From: Ottelia alismoides
Taxonomy: Eukaryota > Streptophyta > Magnoliopsida > Alismatales > Hydrocharitaceae
Assembly: GCA_037367405.1 (NCBI GenBank)
Contig: JAZKJV010010529.1
Span: 1-64,000, forward strand
Direction: 5' to 3'
DNA: 64,000 nucleotides
A program made the translations under genes and the position numbers. Positions 12,627 through 24,377 of the stretch are shown here, piece after piece. The notes beneath the pieces were generated by a model, which worked only from the letters and a program-made list of their open reading frames with translations, ran no database searches and was not told the DNA's origin. Every line of letters begins with the position of its first letter. Within the stretch, counting starts at the first letter, position 1.

Positions 12627-13705
12627 GGACATCCTGAGCAACCATATTAACTGATGAATCACAATTAATACAAGTTATGTACAATGGTTCCAAGATTTGG
12701 GTGTGGATGTAGATTGATCGAGCTTGATGTAGGCATGAAGATTTGACGAAAAGGATGGATTTGAAGACCATGAAAAATGACACAAAATCAGGGACTCAAC
12801 ACTTTTGTCAAGTCAAGAGCTCATGGGTGGCAGTTGACCATGAGTCTGAAGGATACAGGAGGATCCTTAAGCGCATCACAGAAGCGTGATGATCGTATTA
12901 CGATCAAGTGCGACTAGTCATACTAGTTGTTCAGTGCAGTGGAATTTAAAAATTTTTAAATGACGAAACCACATGATCCATAAACCATTTATGAATCGTT
13001 TCGTCTAACCACAAGGTAGATATAGGAATACCTGTTTTAGCGTGGTTGCAATCAATATTCTAAGATAAGAAGCCTCCTATCTCAAGTTCGACCTTGGAGG
13101 AGACGCTTGCGAGCGCGGGGATGAGTCGCAGGGATCTCACAATCCAAGTAGTTGTCCGAGCAAGGGAACTCCTGATCTCGTTACAAGAGATCATATGCCT
13201 TCTTTGCGAATGAGAAGCGCCAAATAAGATGGAGTACTGAGAGTCGTGAAAACACAACGCAAGGCAACGATGAGGGCCTTCTTCCATCTAGGGTAGGGTG
13301 GACGGCCACCAAGATAGAGGAGGAAGAGGGCACGAGAGAATGACAGAGAGAGAGTAGAGATACTTCGTCAAGTCGGGGTCCCTCGAACAGCCAGACATGC
13401 CTCTTCTAATATAGGGTTTTGGGAGTCCATAGATCCCAATCCATAGACAACACACAATCAATGGATGAGATTGATATGTGTTCCTTTCAACGACCAGGAT
13501 GCTGCTGGAAAAGCACAACAACAAGTAATTTATTTTTAATTAATTAATATTGATAAATCAATATAATTATAGGATAACGAGAAGACCATGGTCCCCTCCT
13601 AAAAAGGGGGGAGGGGACAACTACTCCTCTTCACATGGAGAGTTGTAGCCGTCCTCTCTTGTTAGATAGGACTTGGTCAATCTCCTAATATATTATTTGT
13701 TGTAA

Positions 13706-15524
13706 ATAATTTTCAAAAATCTCCAAGATTTACAACAACATTTGTTGTAAATTATTACACAAAAATAATTCATAATTAATTTTTAAATATTACAGTCTTG
13801 CCATTAGAAAATTTTGAATCACATTCACAACTCAAAATAAAATGTGAATTACATTTTCAAGTAATTGTCCAATGTGAATCCAATTCACATCAACATTTAA
13901 TTAACAAATGTAAATTACAAATAACTCTCTCTTATATATTATAAATCACATTTATAATATATATGACTAATATGTATATTTCTATCCACATTAGTCATAT
14001 CCATGATAATTAAATCACATTTAATCATCTTGGATCTCTATTCTCGTGTCCAAATAATGTGAATCACATTCACAATATTCACATCTTTGATAATTAAATC
14101 ACATTTAATTATCTTAGATAAATCTGCTTATAATATGAATCAAATTCATATTATTCATGATAATTAAATCACATTTTATTATCAAATTTCTCAATGCTCG
14201 GATACATATTATCAACAATGAAATTATACTGAACCCTTTCAAGGATAATGCGCTTTCTCTGCGAATACTTGGAGATAAGGACAAGGCGATTGTATTATTC
14301 CACGTATAATGACTTGGATATTGAGATCATATCTCAAATCCAGACCATGGGCCTCCTATAGATGCTTGATTAAATCAAGACCACAAATCTAATCTTCTCA
14401 TTGCATTTGAATCACATTCAGATCAATGTCCAACACTCGGACCAAGATAATATTACTTCTCTACTGAGAGGAGTCACTAAAATCCAGACCTGTTTCATCA
14501 CTACCTAGGAATGGAAGTGTCATGGTTATACAATCGTTTGTGATCACATCACCCTCAGGTATTCCCAATACCTGTACATTCTGCATTCTGGAAGACTCAG
14601 AATAAACCCGAAGTATTAGATCAACTTTACATTGTCTACTTCAGGGTTTTTATCAGTAAGTTTCTTATTCGATCATTGGGAGTCGGTATCGATCATATAC
14701 TTTCCAAAAGCATATATCATACCTAGGTCTTGATCATATACTTTTCAAAAGTATATATCAAACCTACAAATTCAGTCAAGCTTCCAAAGCGAGATGACCG
14801 TGCGCGGAATTTGATTCTTCCCAATATCTCATGAGTGAGCTCATGTCTTCCGGTTCAATAAATGAACCTGTATGATCCCTTTGAGAGATCGTATTACTCA
14901 TATGCCTTTATATGCACACCAGCGCACCGGTGTATAGACCTTGGTTAGGTCATCAACCTATTGGTCTGCCAAATGTACATACTCAGACATATAGTAACAC
15001 ATCTATCTCCGGTCACAGGATGTGTTCCTGTATCGTGACAGCATACGATATAGGACTTTGTCTATCTCGATCTTGTTAAGTCAACTCTTTCACCTAACTA
15101 ATCTGATACCTCCGAATCTCTATTCCTATGCAGAGGACCTGCATCAAGAGGCCGGTCAGATATCAACCTAATTGAGAAAGGATTGCCATCTCCTACTCAG
15201 GATGGAGATCATCTTTTAACAATCATTTGACGGTGCTCGATGAGTCCTCAATCTAACCCTTTAGATATTCATCCAAGCACCAACCTCTATGATTCAATTA
15301 TTGAATCATACAGTCACCAACCTCTATGATTCAATTATTGAATCAACAACTGTATGATTATTAAGATGGCCATGGTACATAACCCTAATTGTACTAAGGG
15401 ACCTATTATGCAAATTATTTATTCTTCATTTCAGGACAGGGAATGATATGTGCAATAACATTTATTGCATAATGGCTCGTCGTGGGCTCGCATGTCCATC
15501 ACATATCTCATTTAACTCTTGTCG
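13706..15524. repeat. Direct repeat copy 1 (~1.7 kb) inside the 4.3 kb insertion
   Basis: This aligns in order with 15525 to about 17170. Shared phrases include TACTTGGAGATAAGGACA, CTTGGATATTGAGATCATAT (about 14310 and 16018), CATGAGTGAGCTCATGTC (14828 and 16498) and GATTATTAAGATGGCCATGG. The offset drifts from about 1710 to 1630 bp through small indels, so the duplication is old. A ~37-bp unit (ACCAACCTCTATGATTCAAT and following) is itself doubled at about 15282-15345. Confidence 0.85.
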
Positions 15525-17170
15525 AAAATAATTTTCACAAAAAATAATTCCAAATTATATTTTAGAAAATATCAATCAAGCCATTGAAAAAAATGTGAAT
15601 CTCATTCACAACCAAAAAATAAATGTAATTATTATTTTCAATTACTTATTCAACGTAAATCCCATTCACATTAACAATTAATCAAAAAATATAAATCACA
15701 CAAGTCTCTCTCTAATGTATATTATAAATCGTTTTTACAATATACATGGATAATTGGATGGTGCTATCCACATTATCCATATCCACATTAACTAAATCAC
15801 ATTTAAGTACATTGGATACTCATTCTCATGCCTTAAGATATTGTGAATCGAATTCACATTATTCATGATAATTAAATCACATTTAATTATACATTTCTCA
15901 ATGCTCAGATATAATTCAACCTTGGAATTATTCTTGAACTCTTTCAAGAATAATGTGCTTTCTCCGCATGTACTTGGAGATAAGGACATGGCGATTGTAT
16001 TGTTCCACACATAGTGACTTGGATATTGAGATCATATCTCAAATCCAGATCTCACGTATCTCTCAGAGATGCTTGATTTAATCAAGGCCTCAAATCTAAT
16101 CTTCTCATTGCATATGAATCTCATTCATTCAATGTTCAACACTTGGACCAAGATCAGATTGGTTTTCTAATGAGAGGAGTCACTAAAACCCATACATGTT
16201 TCATCACTCCCTTATATAGGAAGCGTCATGGTTATACAATCGATTATTGATCATGTCACCCTCAGGTTCTCCAAATACCTGTACATCCTGCATACTGGAA
16301 GACCTGTGATCAACCCGAAGATATAGATCAATTTTATACTGTCATCTTCATAGTTTCATCAACAAGTTTCTCAATCTTGATAATTGGGATTTGGTATTTA
16401 TCATATGCTTTCCAAAAGCATATACCATACCTTCAAATTCGTGTCATGCTTCTAAAGCACAATGACCATGCATGGAATTTGATCGATCCCAATACCTCAT
16501 GAGTGAGCTCATGTCTTCCGGTTCAGAAGTGAACCTGTATCATCCCTTTGAGAGATCATATTACTCATATGACCTTATATACACATCAAATCGCCAGTGT
16601 ATAGACATTGGTTAGGTCATCAACCTATTGGTCTGCCAAATGTACATACTTAGACATATAGCAATACATCTATCCCCGGTCAGAGGATGCGTGCCTATAT
16701 CTTGATAGTATTCAATATAGGACTTTGGTTATCTCGATCCCGTTAAGTCAACACTTTTACCTAACTAATCTAATACCTCCGAATCTCTATTCCTATGTAG
16801 AGGACCTGCATCAAGAGGTCGGTCAGATTTCATCCTATATGAGAAAGGATTGCCATCTCCTACTCAGGCTGGAGATCATCTCTTAACAATCATTTGACGG
16901 TGTTTGGTGAGTCCTCAAACTAACTTCTTAGATATTCATTTAAGAACCAGCCTCTATGATTCAGTTATTAAATCAACAGTTGTATGATTATTAAGATGGC
17001 CATGGTACATAACCTTAATTGTATAGAGAGACCTTATAGTGCATTCATTTACTTAATTTCAAACATGGAGTGGAATAAACCAATAACTTTTATTGATATA
17101 TCAAACATTACAATAGTATTTACTGTAGGAATGGTTCTCCTCAGGCTTACATTGCTAACAGAGTCAATAA
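15525..17170. repeat. Direct repeat copy 2 (~1.6 kb) inside the 4.3 kb insertion
   Basis: Second copy of the block at 13706-15524. Both copies open with short palindromes built on an ATCACA or ATCAAA centre, such as GTGAATCACATTCAC (copy 1) and AATTAAATCACATTTAATT (both copies). No coding sequence is evident. Confidence 0.85.
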
Positions 17171-18520
17171 ACAGAGTGACATTATTGGCCATGTTAGCCC
17201 AAGTCATGACAAAGCAACATATTTATTCAAAATAAATGATTTAAAAATTTAAATGATTTTATTTATTTATGGTGAAAAATGTTTATTATTTTATGTAGTA
17301 TATTAATTTGATTTTTATTTATTTTTTGGGTTTATTTAATACCAGTTAATTTTTTAGAGTATATTTATAGGTATATTCCTTTATATTTTATATAAATTTA
17401 TTTTTATTTTGCATATATTTTATATATTTTTTGTCTTATATTATATATATGCAATTTTTTTATGTAGACAAATATATTTTTATTATACTTTTATGATGTC
17501 ATATATATACTTAAAAAATAGGGATATATATTATGTAGGTATAAATACATGTATTTTATATATGTATTTGGCTATATTAATTAAAGTATTTGTCTTTGGT
17601 TTTATTTTATCTTTATATCTTTAGTAGGATATAAATAGTATTGATAATATTATAAAAATATAAAATAATAAAAAGTAAAAGAATAGGTTTCACTTTTATT
17701 TATATACATCCATTATTATAGGTATTTTACCTATATATTTATATAGACTTATTTTTTTTGTATTTTCTTTATGGTTTTGTTCTAATTTCAATTGGTACGC
17801 GTATTATAAATTATATTGACAAAATTATGGAAATATAATATTGTAGATATAATAAGGATTAAATAAATTGAATATTTTATTCCTGTATACTATACAATGA
17901 GGGTCGAAATCCTATCTTTCACATCTTAACTCCAAAATAAATGTAACCACCTTTATTAAACAGCTTATTAAAAGTTATATACAATTAAAAATGATTTTGG
18001 CGCATTTCGAGTTTTTATTTAGGAGATATGGGCCAGTGAGGTTTGGGTTCCAGGTTTTAATTTTATGCATCAAAGGAACATCATATATTGTTTTTTATAA
18101 AAAATCAATTTTGTATTTTTATTTACATTATTATTTACAACTTTCATGTACAATGTTTCTTTATTTGATGAATAAATAATAGAGAATAAAATAGGTCCCC
18201 AAAATGACTTATTACTAAATAAATAAATGGCATTTTTAATATGTATCGGGCACTTATCTCCCCCTACTTTAGTCCTTATCGAGCAACTTAATTGTTGACT
18301 TGTTCTTGGGGTTTAGGGTCATAAAATACCTTTGGTATTTTATTATTTTTCTTTTCTTTTATTTATTCTATAATTTTAGGATTAAAAGCAATATCATTTA
18401 CACAATGAATGCAATAAATAATGAATGTTATTTTATATAAATTAATGCTATTTGCATGCGTTAGCTAGGGTTTTTAAGGCCAAAATGATAGAATAAAGGG
18501 GATGAAATGGAGATTCATCA

Positions 18521-18593
18521 CCCCCCTATACTTGCCATTTCAAAATTATCTTCATAAAATCAAAGTTTGGAGCTCATGTCAGACATTGATGTG
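18521..18593 (-). other. Polypurine tract and first internal bases of E'
   Basis: CCCCCCTATACTT (18521-18533) is the minus-strand polypurine tract AAGTATAGGGGGG next to the E' 3' LTR. The following TTTGGAGCTCATGTCAGAC resembles the B internal region near 43990-44010 (TGGAGCTCGATCAGATC). The E' internal region is interrupted here by element D at 18594. Confidence 0.65.
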
Positions 18594-20076
18594 TGATGAA
18601 TATGTGATTCATCATTCTTAAAGTTGAAAATAGAGCCTTGTTCGCGAGTAATTAGATGCATATTTTCACTTATATTGCATAGTTATCATTCATGCATGCA
18701 TAAGTAATATTTGCGTTTTAGCATTCATATTTGCATTAAATAAGAAGTCAAATTCACTTGTAAACATTCACATGTATATTTGCTAAAATACCCTATATGT
18801 ATATATTTTATACTAACTTTAAATTCCATAAAACCAACTCTATACTCTAATTTTACTAACACTAATAAAGAAAAATACCAAAAATTTCTAACTTGAATAA
18901 TTACCCAATAAAACCCCAAACCCATATGAAGACCTTAGACATTAGAATGCACATAGATCTCTCATACAACCTCTGATCTAGGTGTACTCACTTTCAAATT
19001 AATACATATTCAGAGATCTCTAAAATGAGACCAATTTCATTTCAATCAGAGCTCGTATGTGAAACTTGGGTTTTGGGACCCCATTGTACACTATATGTAT
19101 GTATATATGTACCCTTGTATTTTAGTACTCTATTTGACCTCATTTTCATTTTTGGTCAACATGAAACTTGTAGATCTCGTCGAGATCACAAATTTCATGT
19201 ATATAGTTTTTTCAAATTTGGCCATCTTCTCTCCCAATTTCACATTTTCTTTAAGCCACTCAGATCAGGCCACATGGCGCCCCTTGATTGGACCACGTGG
19301 CCCACTCCTTTACACGTCACGCGCCTAACTTCCCACCGTTAGATCACCTCAATCATCTTAAGATCAGAGTCATTCTTTCCCGCAATAAATTTCCACCCTT
19401 CGATCAAGATCTGGAGTCCATCTAAACCGCTCACTAATACCCTCATCTCCTCGCGCCACGTCGCGCACTCCACAGCCACACGATGGCTTTCCCTTCTCCT
19501 GATATAGGCCCACCACACTGCCTCATCTCTCCACCATTCGATCGCTTCCCCAGATCTCATCTCGTTCGTTGACGCCCACCTCATCCATTACCATACACGT
19601 GGCATGCTCACTACCATTGGATCATTGTTTCAAGGATCATATCGACACCCTCCATACCGCCTCATTTCTCAGCCCTTGGATGGCGGTCAAGATAGCATCT
19701 GGGCCATCCTTCAGTGCCTTCACATGCTTTCTCCACAAGTCGCACTCCTACCCCTTTGATCACACCTCTCTGATCTGATCCAGTCCACCCTTAGCGCCTC
19801 AATCTGGGCCGTTGGACAATGAGATCCAACGGTCCAGAGCTTGTCTTCTACCTCGGGCCACCTTCCTCGCACACGTCGCCCACTTCGCCTACTCGCCGCC
19901 CCCTTCCTATTTTCTCCACCACCACAACCACTATCTCCACCCATTGACCACTCCACAATGAAGTCCCCACTCCCTTCATCTTCACCGACCCCCATGTCTT
20001 CCATGACTCTCGCCCACATCACTCCACATTCCCTACGAAACCTTGCCTTCCATCACTGCCACCTCCACCTTCTCTC

Positions 20077-20324
20077 CATAAAACCCTCGCCTCCGGCCAC
20101 CGTTACGCCCATCCTCCATAGCAGGAGGCAACCCCGAGCTCCACTATCCTCATCGGTGACAACAATTGGGCAAGACATCAAGAGACGATGACCAATTACC
20201 TCTGGAGAGATTTGCGGCACACCCCTACCATGTAGCAGCTCCTCCGACGAGCTGCTCAACCTCGACACACTACCAGCCCTTGAGCGAAGACCTAGAAGCT
20301 CTCCTCCGAGCTTCTGCCCCAGGT
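20077..20324 (+). promoter_or_regulatory. TATA-like box and splice donor in D LTR
   Basis: CATAAAA at 20077-20083 is followed by a GC-rich leader and then CCCCAG/GTAGAC, donor GT at 20323-20324, about 240 nt downstream. A strong matching acceptor lies in the D leader at 57241. Confidence 0.55.
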
Positions 20325-20879
20325 AGACTCCTCCATCCTTCTTCGATCGTCCATCTTCTCTTCTCGCGTTCTTCTCCAAATTAATATCTGCTTTGCCTCA
20401 CATCTTTCCGTTCGCCTGACCATCCCTTGAGCTCCGCCTTGGAGCTCCCATCTTCGCGTGCCACTCCATTCTCTCCGATAACACCTCGCACTTCACTCCG
20501 ATCACAGCTCCGTCGATCACGACGGTACACCATCTCCGACCGTCACGACTTCACCCTCCAGGCCTCACCACACTGTCACACCTCCCACGAATACGATACA
20601 CTTGCTCTTTGGCACTGACTAACCCTGTAGGTGCACCTATCTTCATTGGTCGGAATCTTCATCGGAGCCGCATCAAGCTTCGTCGCCATCGGCTAACATA
20701 CCACTACCATTCTATCCAAGACCTTTGGACGCTCTGCCAAGTCTCCATAATCAATCCTATGCCTCCAGGAGTCTTCAACGACCTTCATCGAGCATAAGGA
20801 GGAGCGGCGGAGCTCAACGTCAGAGCCCTACCAAGTCCGTCGCAAGAGGCGGCGGACCAGAGGAGAAGAAGTTCAACTA

Positions 20880-21145
20880 CCATTGGATCGCCTCGATCCG
20901 ATAACCCTTGTCTCACCACGTCGCCCCGAGCCTACCACCACTGGATCATCTAGAACTAACGGATCCCGTCGTGCCATGTAGCAGCTACCCTGAGCTTCAA
21001 CCCTCGTTGGATCTATCTCGATCCAACGACAAATATTCAACCACGTTGACGTCATCCTCCACCGTTAGATCCATATCGATCTAACGGTCCTCAGACACGC
21101 TACATTTCCAGCATCAGCAGCCATCGGATCATCTTGATCTGACGG
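20880..21145. repeat. Phased array of GATC-centred palindromes in D LTR
   Basis: Five palindromic units begin at about 20880, 20938, 21005, 21062 and 21121, spaced 57-67 bp. The best are CCGTTAGATC, 6-nt spacer, GATCTAACGG (21062-21087) and CGTTGGATC, 6-nt spacer, GATCCAACG (21005-21028). The unit at 20938 is degenerate. An isolated related palindrome (CCGTTGGA ... TCCAACGG) lies at about 19810-19832. Confidence 0.8.
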
Positions 21146-21296
21146 TCCATCTTGCGCCACGTGGAGACTCCGAGCCTCTTCCCCGACCCTAGGCTCGGAG
21201 CAATTGAGGCTGATCCGAGCCTCCAGAGCCTCCCGAGCCTACGCCCGAGCCTCGATCGCCATCCGAGCCTAGCCCCGCACATGCTTCCCACGTGAG

Positions 21297-21545
21297 GGAT
21301 GGGTATTTTGCACAGAGGCCCTCGAAGGTTTTGGAAATTACAAATTGGTCCCTGCTAGGCGTGTCACGCGAGGAGTGCGTGACTTCGTGGGAATTTTGCA
21401 TCCACCTCCTCAAAATTTATGTAATTGCATTTAAGTCCCTGTAAGCACATTTTATTTTCAAAACTTTTATTTTCTGTATTTGCAATCTGGTCCCTATCTT
21501 TGCATGGATAATTAGGTGTCCATTTAACATCATTTTTAATTTTTA
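21297..21545 (+). repeat. Diverged ~30-bp GCAAxT/GGTCCCT repeats in D LTR
   Basis: Successive phrases include TTTTGCACAGAGGCCCTCG, AAATTACAAATTGGTCCCTG, AATTGCATTTAAGTCCCTG, ATTTGCAATCTGGTCCCT and TTAGGTGTCC. They form an imperfect series related to the arrays in the A, B, C and E LTRs, in the same orientation relative to each element. Confidence 0.6.
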
Positions 21546-22278
21546 AAAATTACATGTTGTAGCCTAACTTGACCTTTATCTCATGTGACATGTGTTTTAT
21601 TTTTGAGAGTTTTCTGGAATATAATATTATTAAATTGGTGAAATTCTCTATATTTTTCCCACCATGTGCTTTTTAATTAATATTAAATTCCTTGTTACTC
21701 GAAAAATCATCATAAAATCACATTAGACTTAGAATAATTTACTCTACATTGTGCCCAAAAATCATTGTACTTGCACGCATCATGAGGTTTGAATAAATTA
21801 AATAGTGATTTTTCTTAATTGATTTTCAATAGATCCAATCCACATAGAATTTTAGGTTTATTAATTTTCTTGGATTCATCATACTTAGATCTATCTAGGG
21901 TAATTTTTATATCTGGAAATAATGTGCTTTGGTATTTATTAAAATTAATTGTGCAAAAATCACCTAGCATTCATATTTAATTTATATCAATTCATTTAGA
22001 TTTGAAAAATTCCAAAAAATTGTAGACACTTAGGATCGTATCATTCCATCATCTGGCCAAGTTTCGTAATTTTTTGGCTTCATTTGATTATCTTTCTGAT
22101 TTAACTTTTAAAATTGTCCTGCAATTGCATTTTTTCCATTATTGCATAAAAATTGTTAAAAAAACCAAAAATATCCTTCGGAAAATCTAATCTCTGAATT
22201 CCCTTATAAATTCATCTAAGGAGATAACTACCTCCCTGACTTCAACCTTCGGTTTGCCTAAGTAAAATAAATATGTGG

Positions 22279-22283
22279 CTCAC
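22279..22283. repeat. Left target duplication of the B complex (CTCAC)
   Basis: CTCAC precedes the first B LTR base at 22284. The right flank at 56252-56256 is CTTAC, a single transition. Removing the B complex joins two parts of the D LTR. Confidence 0.7.
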
Positions 22284-23189
22284 TGATGAACCAAAAATCC
22301 TATCAATCCGGATCAGATAAAAATAGATCAAGGGTTGTTGCGACCCAGATCGATAGATCAATCAGCTCAGTCAAGAAAAAATGTAAGATCAGACCACCAA
22401 AACAGGATAAAAATCAAATGAAATAAATAGTGACCCTGGCTAATAAATTAGCCTGGTATAGCGACCAGGGTCGGACTCAGGGAGCACGTGATGGCCTCGC
22501 GGCCTACGAAGTAGTCAGAAAATAAAAGACAAATATTTTTGGTAGATTTTTAATACTTTTATATTTTTTGGATTTTTAAATTAATTAAGAAAATAAGAAA
22601 ATGGTAAAACAATGAACTTCACTTAATTATTTAACTACTCAAAATTCACTCAAAAATTCAAACAAAAATGTTTTTATGTTTTTTATATTTTTCTATGTTT
22701 TTGGTTAATTTTTGGGGTTTTCTGATTTTCATAGAATTTTATAAAAATAAAACAAGGAAAGAAAAGAGTGCTACTGTCCAGTCAGGTTTCATGGGCCAAA
22801 TTAAAATGCAAGATGGCCCTAACAAAACCTAAAGGTAATTTTCCTGTAAAGTTTTTCTTTTATTTATTAGAATTTTTATGGGGTTTTCAATGTTTTTCAA
22901 TTTTTATAATTTTTATAAGCCCAAAAATGACCCAAATTGGTCAGAAAATCAAACACAGCAAAACAAACAATATCTAATTTTTTTGTAATGTTTAAAGTGT
23001 TTTAATATTTTTTGTGATTTTTAGAACTGGACAGTAAGAAAAATGGCCGTTTTTGAATTTTTAAAAATACTAAAAAAAGTCAAAAATGTCTCCAAAAATT
23101 AGAGAAAATGTTACACCATGAGCCATGTATCCAATTTTCATCAAATTTGGAGTAGTTTTGCGATTTTATTAAAATCAAACACAAGGGCA

Positions 23190-23700
23190 CATCACACAGG
23201 GACCTAGTTGCAATGAAAATATACTTTGGGGGCCTAAAAGTAACAATCTAAGAAGTGTAGGGGGTCTGGTGCAAAAATTCCACGCTCCCACGTGCAAAGC
23301 ACGTGTACTGGGCACTCAAGGACCTCTTTTTAATAAAACTTACGTCCCTGGACTAAATAGTAACCCGTACTAAAATTCAGGGGCTAAAGTGTAAAAAGCC
23401 CAATAAAATTGGCACATGCACAATTAAAATGCTCGCAGGGGCGTATCTACAATTACTAAAAGCATATTTTCATTCATTAACACCTCAAAACGTCAGGCCC
23501 ATATATGCAATTATCCCAAGAAAACCACGTGTCGACCCACATGTCCCACAACATACGGGGGTATAAAAGCAAATAAGATAAACTACCAGGTTCTAAGTGC
23601 AAATGTCCCATAATAAAAACAACTATATGCGATATTTACATGACTAACTAATAAAAGCAAAAAACAGAGGGGCCTACTAGAAATTTACCCCTTATTATAT
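23190..23700 (-). repeat. Diverged ~30-bp repeat array in truncated B LTR
   Basis: Written on the plus strand, units follow the pattern GGGRCCTA...TGCAAWT, for example CAGGGACCTAGTTGCAATG, GGGGGCCTAAAAGTAACAAT, AGGGGGTCTGGTGCAAAAAT and CAGGGGCTAAAGTGTAAAAA. Roughly ten or more recognisable units occur. The same array is present in the other two B LTRs. Confidence 0.65.
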
Positions 23701-24372
23701 CCGAGGGCTGGATGTGCGCCACGTGTGAAATCCAACGGTCAGGAGGGGGTGGCGCACAACAAAGGGGCCTCTGGTGCAGATCGGACGGCTGGGAACCTAC
23801 CACGTGGAGGATCTGATGGCTGCAGAACGTCGTGGGTGAACGAAGGGTCTCAACTCAGAACGGACGGTGGAGGTTTAGCCACGTGGAGGATCAGACGTCT
23901 CCTGTGTGACATGGCTAAACCTTGTTGATCTGACGGTCGAGATCTACCCTCTGAAGATCAAACGGCTGCTGCGGCTCCTTGAATGGACGGCTTGATGAAG
24001 ATCCGGAGCTGGAGGGCTGGATCGGACGTCTCTAAAGGATGCACGAAGAACAAGTGGCCGAGGAACTTCGTCGGCCCTGCGCAGCACGATGAGCCTCCTC
24101 GCGGGCTGCTAATGATCGAAGAAGGTTCGCCTGGGCCTCCCGCATCTGACGAGACCCTCCAATGGTGCAACGAAGCTCCGGAGAGCTCAGGAAACACCGG
24201 CGGAGGAGGAGCTGCTGCTCCAGAAGGTCGAGCCCTTAGATGGACTCGCTTTGACCTGCAAAGCACGACAACAAGCTCCTAGGTCGAGGGCAAAGTGCCT
24301 CGACCCGGTTAGCGGTGGTGGAGGTGAGCTGTGCATCGGGATCAGGGGGCTCCGGCGAAGCGACGACGGTGG

Positions 24373-24377
24373 AACCC
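24373..24377. repeat. Left target duplication of element A (AACCC)
   Basis: AACCC precedes TGACGTG at 24378 and is repeated at 39968-39972. Joining the flanks gives GGTGGAACCCCAATCCC, exactly the uninterrupted sequence in the B 5' LTR near 54580-54596. Confidence 0.95.

Larger units (their letters stand above)
12887..17211 (-). mobile_element. 4.3 kb non-coding insertion in E' LTR, candidate solo LTR of another family
   Basis: The E' LTR alignment breaks at about 12886 and resumes at about 17212. The inserted block starts TGATGATCG, ends TCATGACA, and is flanked by AAGCG (12882-12886) and AAGCA (17212-17216), which may be a target duplication with one transition. Minus orientation is a guess: that strand begins TGTCATGAC. 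No protein similarity is visible. It contains a ~1.7 kb direct tandem duplication, a hairpin with arms GACGAAAC/GTTTCGTC (12962-13005), and many short palindromes. Family unknown; a non-autonomous element or solo LTR fits best. Confidence 0.55.
10616..18520 (-). repeat. Element E': interrupted 3' LTR (minus strand)
   Basis: Segments 10616-12886 and 17212-18520 align with the LTR at 60508-64000. Shared landmarks include the donor (12418 versus 62702), GCAGTTGACC (12832 versus about 63110), AAAAATGTTTATTATTTTAT (17275 versus about 63250), and TTTACAACTTTCATGTACAA (18135 versus about 63950). The right end GAGATTCATCA at 18520 is followed by CCCCCCTATACTT, the polypurine tract read on the minus strand. 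So this is the 3' LTR of a minus-strand element whose internal region starts at 18521. The left end is cut by C. A 4.3 kb insertion sits at 12887-17211. Confidence 0.7.
18594..22283 (+). repeat. 5' LTR of element D, first part (interrupted at 22283)
   Basis: It starts TGATGAAT, 5 nt, ATTCATCA, the palindromic LTR start seen in A and B, and runs rightward as the U3 of a plus-strand element. The LTR is split by the B complex between 22283 and 56252 and ends at 56382 just before a tRNA-Asp type primer site. Together the two parts give an LTR of about 3.8 kb. The GC-rich middle (19250-21300) carries the promoter-like box, the splice donor and a palindrome array. The many ORFs in it (for example 19841-20191, 19720-20022) lack conservation and are not called. 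CTGGCCAAGTTTCGTAATTT (about 22050) and CCTAAGTAAAATAAATATG near 22257 match the U5 end of the A LTR. Confidence 0.8.
22284..24377 (-). repeat. Truncated B LTR, first part (up to the A insertion)
   Basis: It aligns with 40065-42203 and 52447-54592, starting TGATGAACCAAAAATCC and ending GGTGGAACCC, where A is inserted. It carries the U5 hairpin CCTGGTATAGCGACCAGG (22452-22469) and the periodic array at 23190-23700. A run of GATC(T/C)GACGGC-like motifs lies at 23730-24010. Confidence 0.85.

Noticed and set aside
13706..17170. CRISPR-like or satellite array because of regular palindromes
   Set aside because: There are no constant repeats with unique spacers. The block is two long diverged direct copies in a plant genome.
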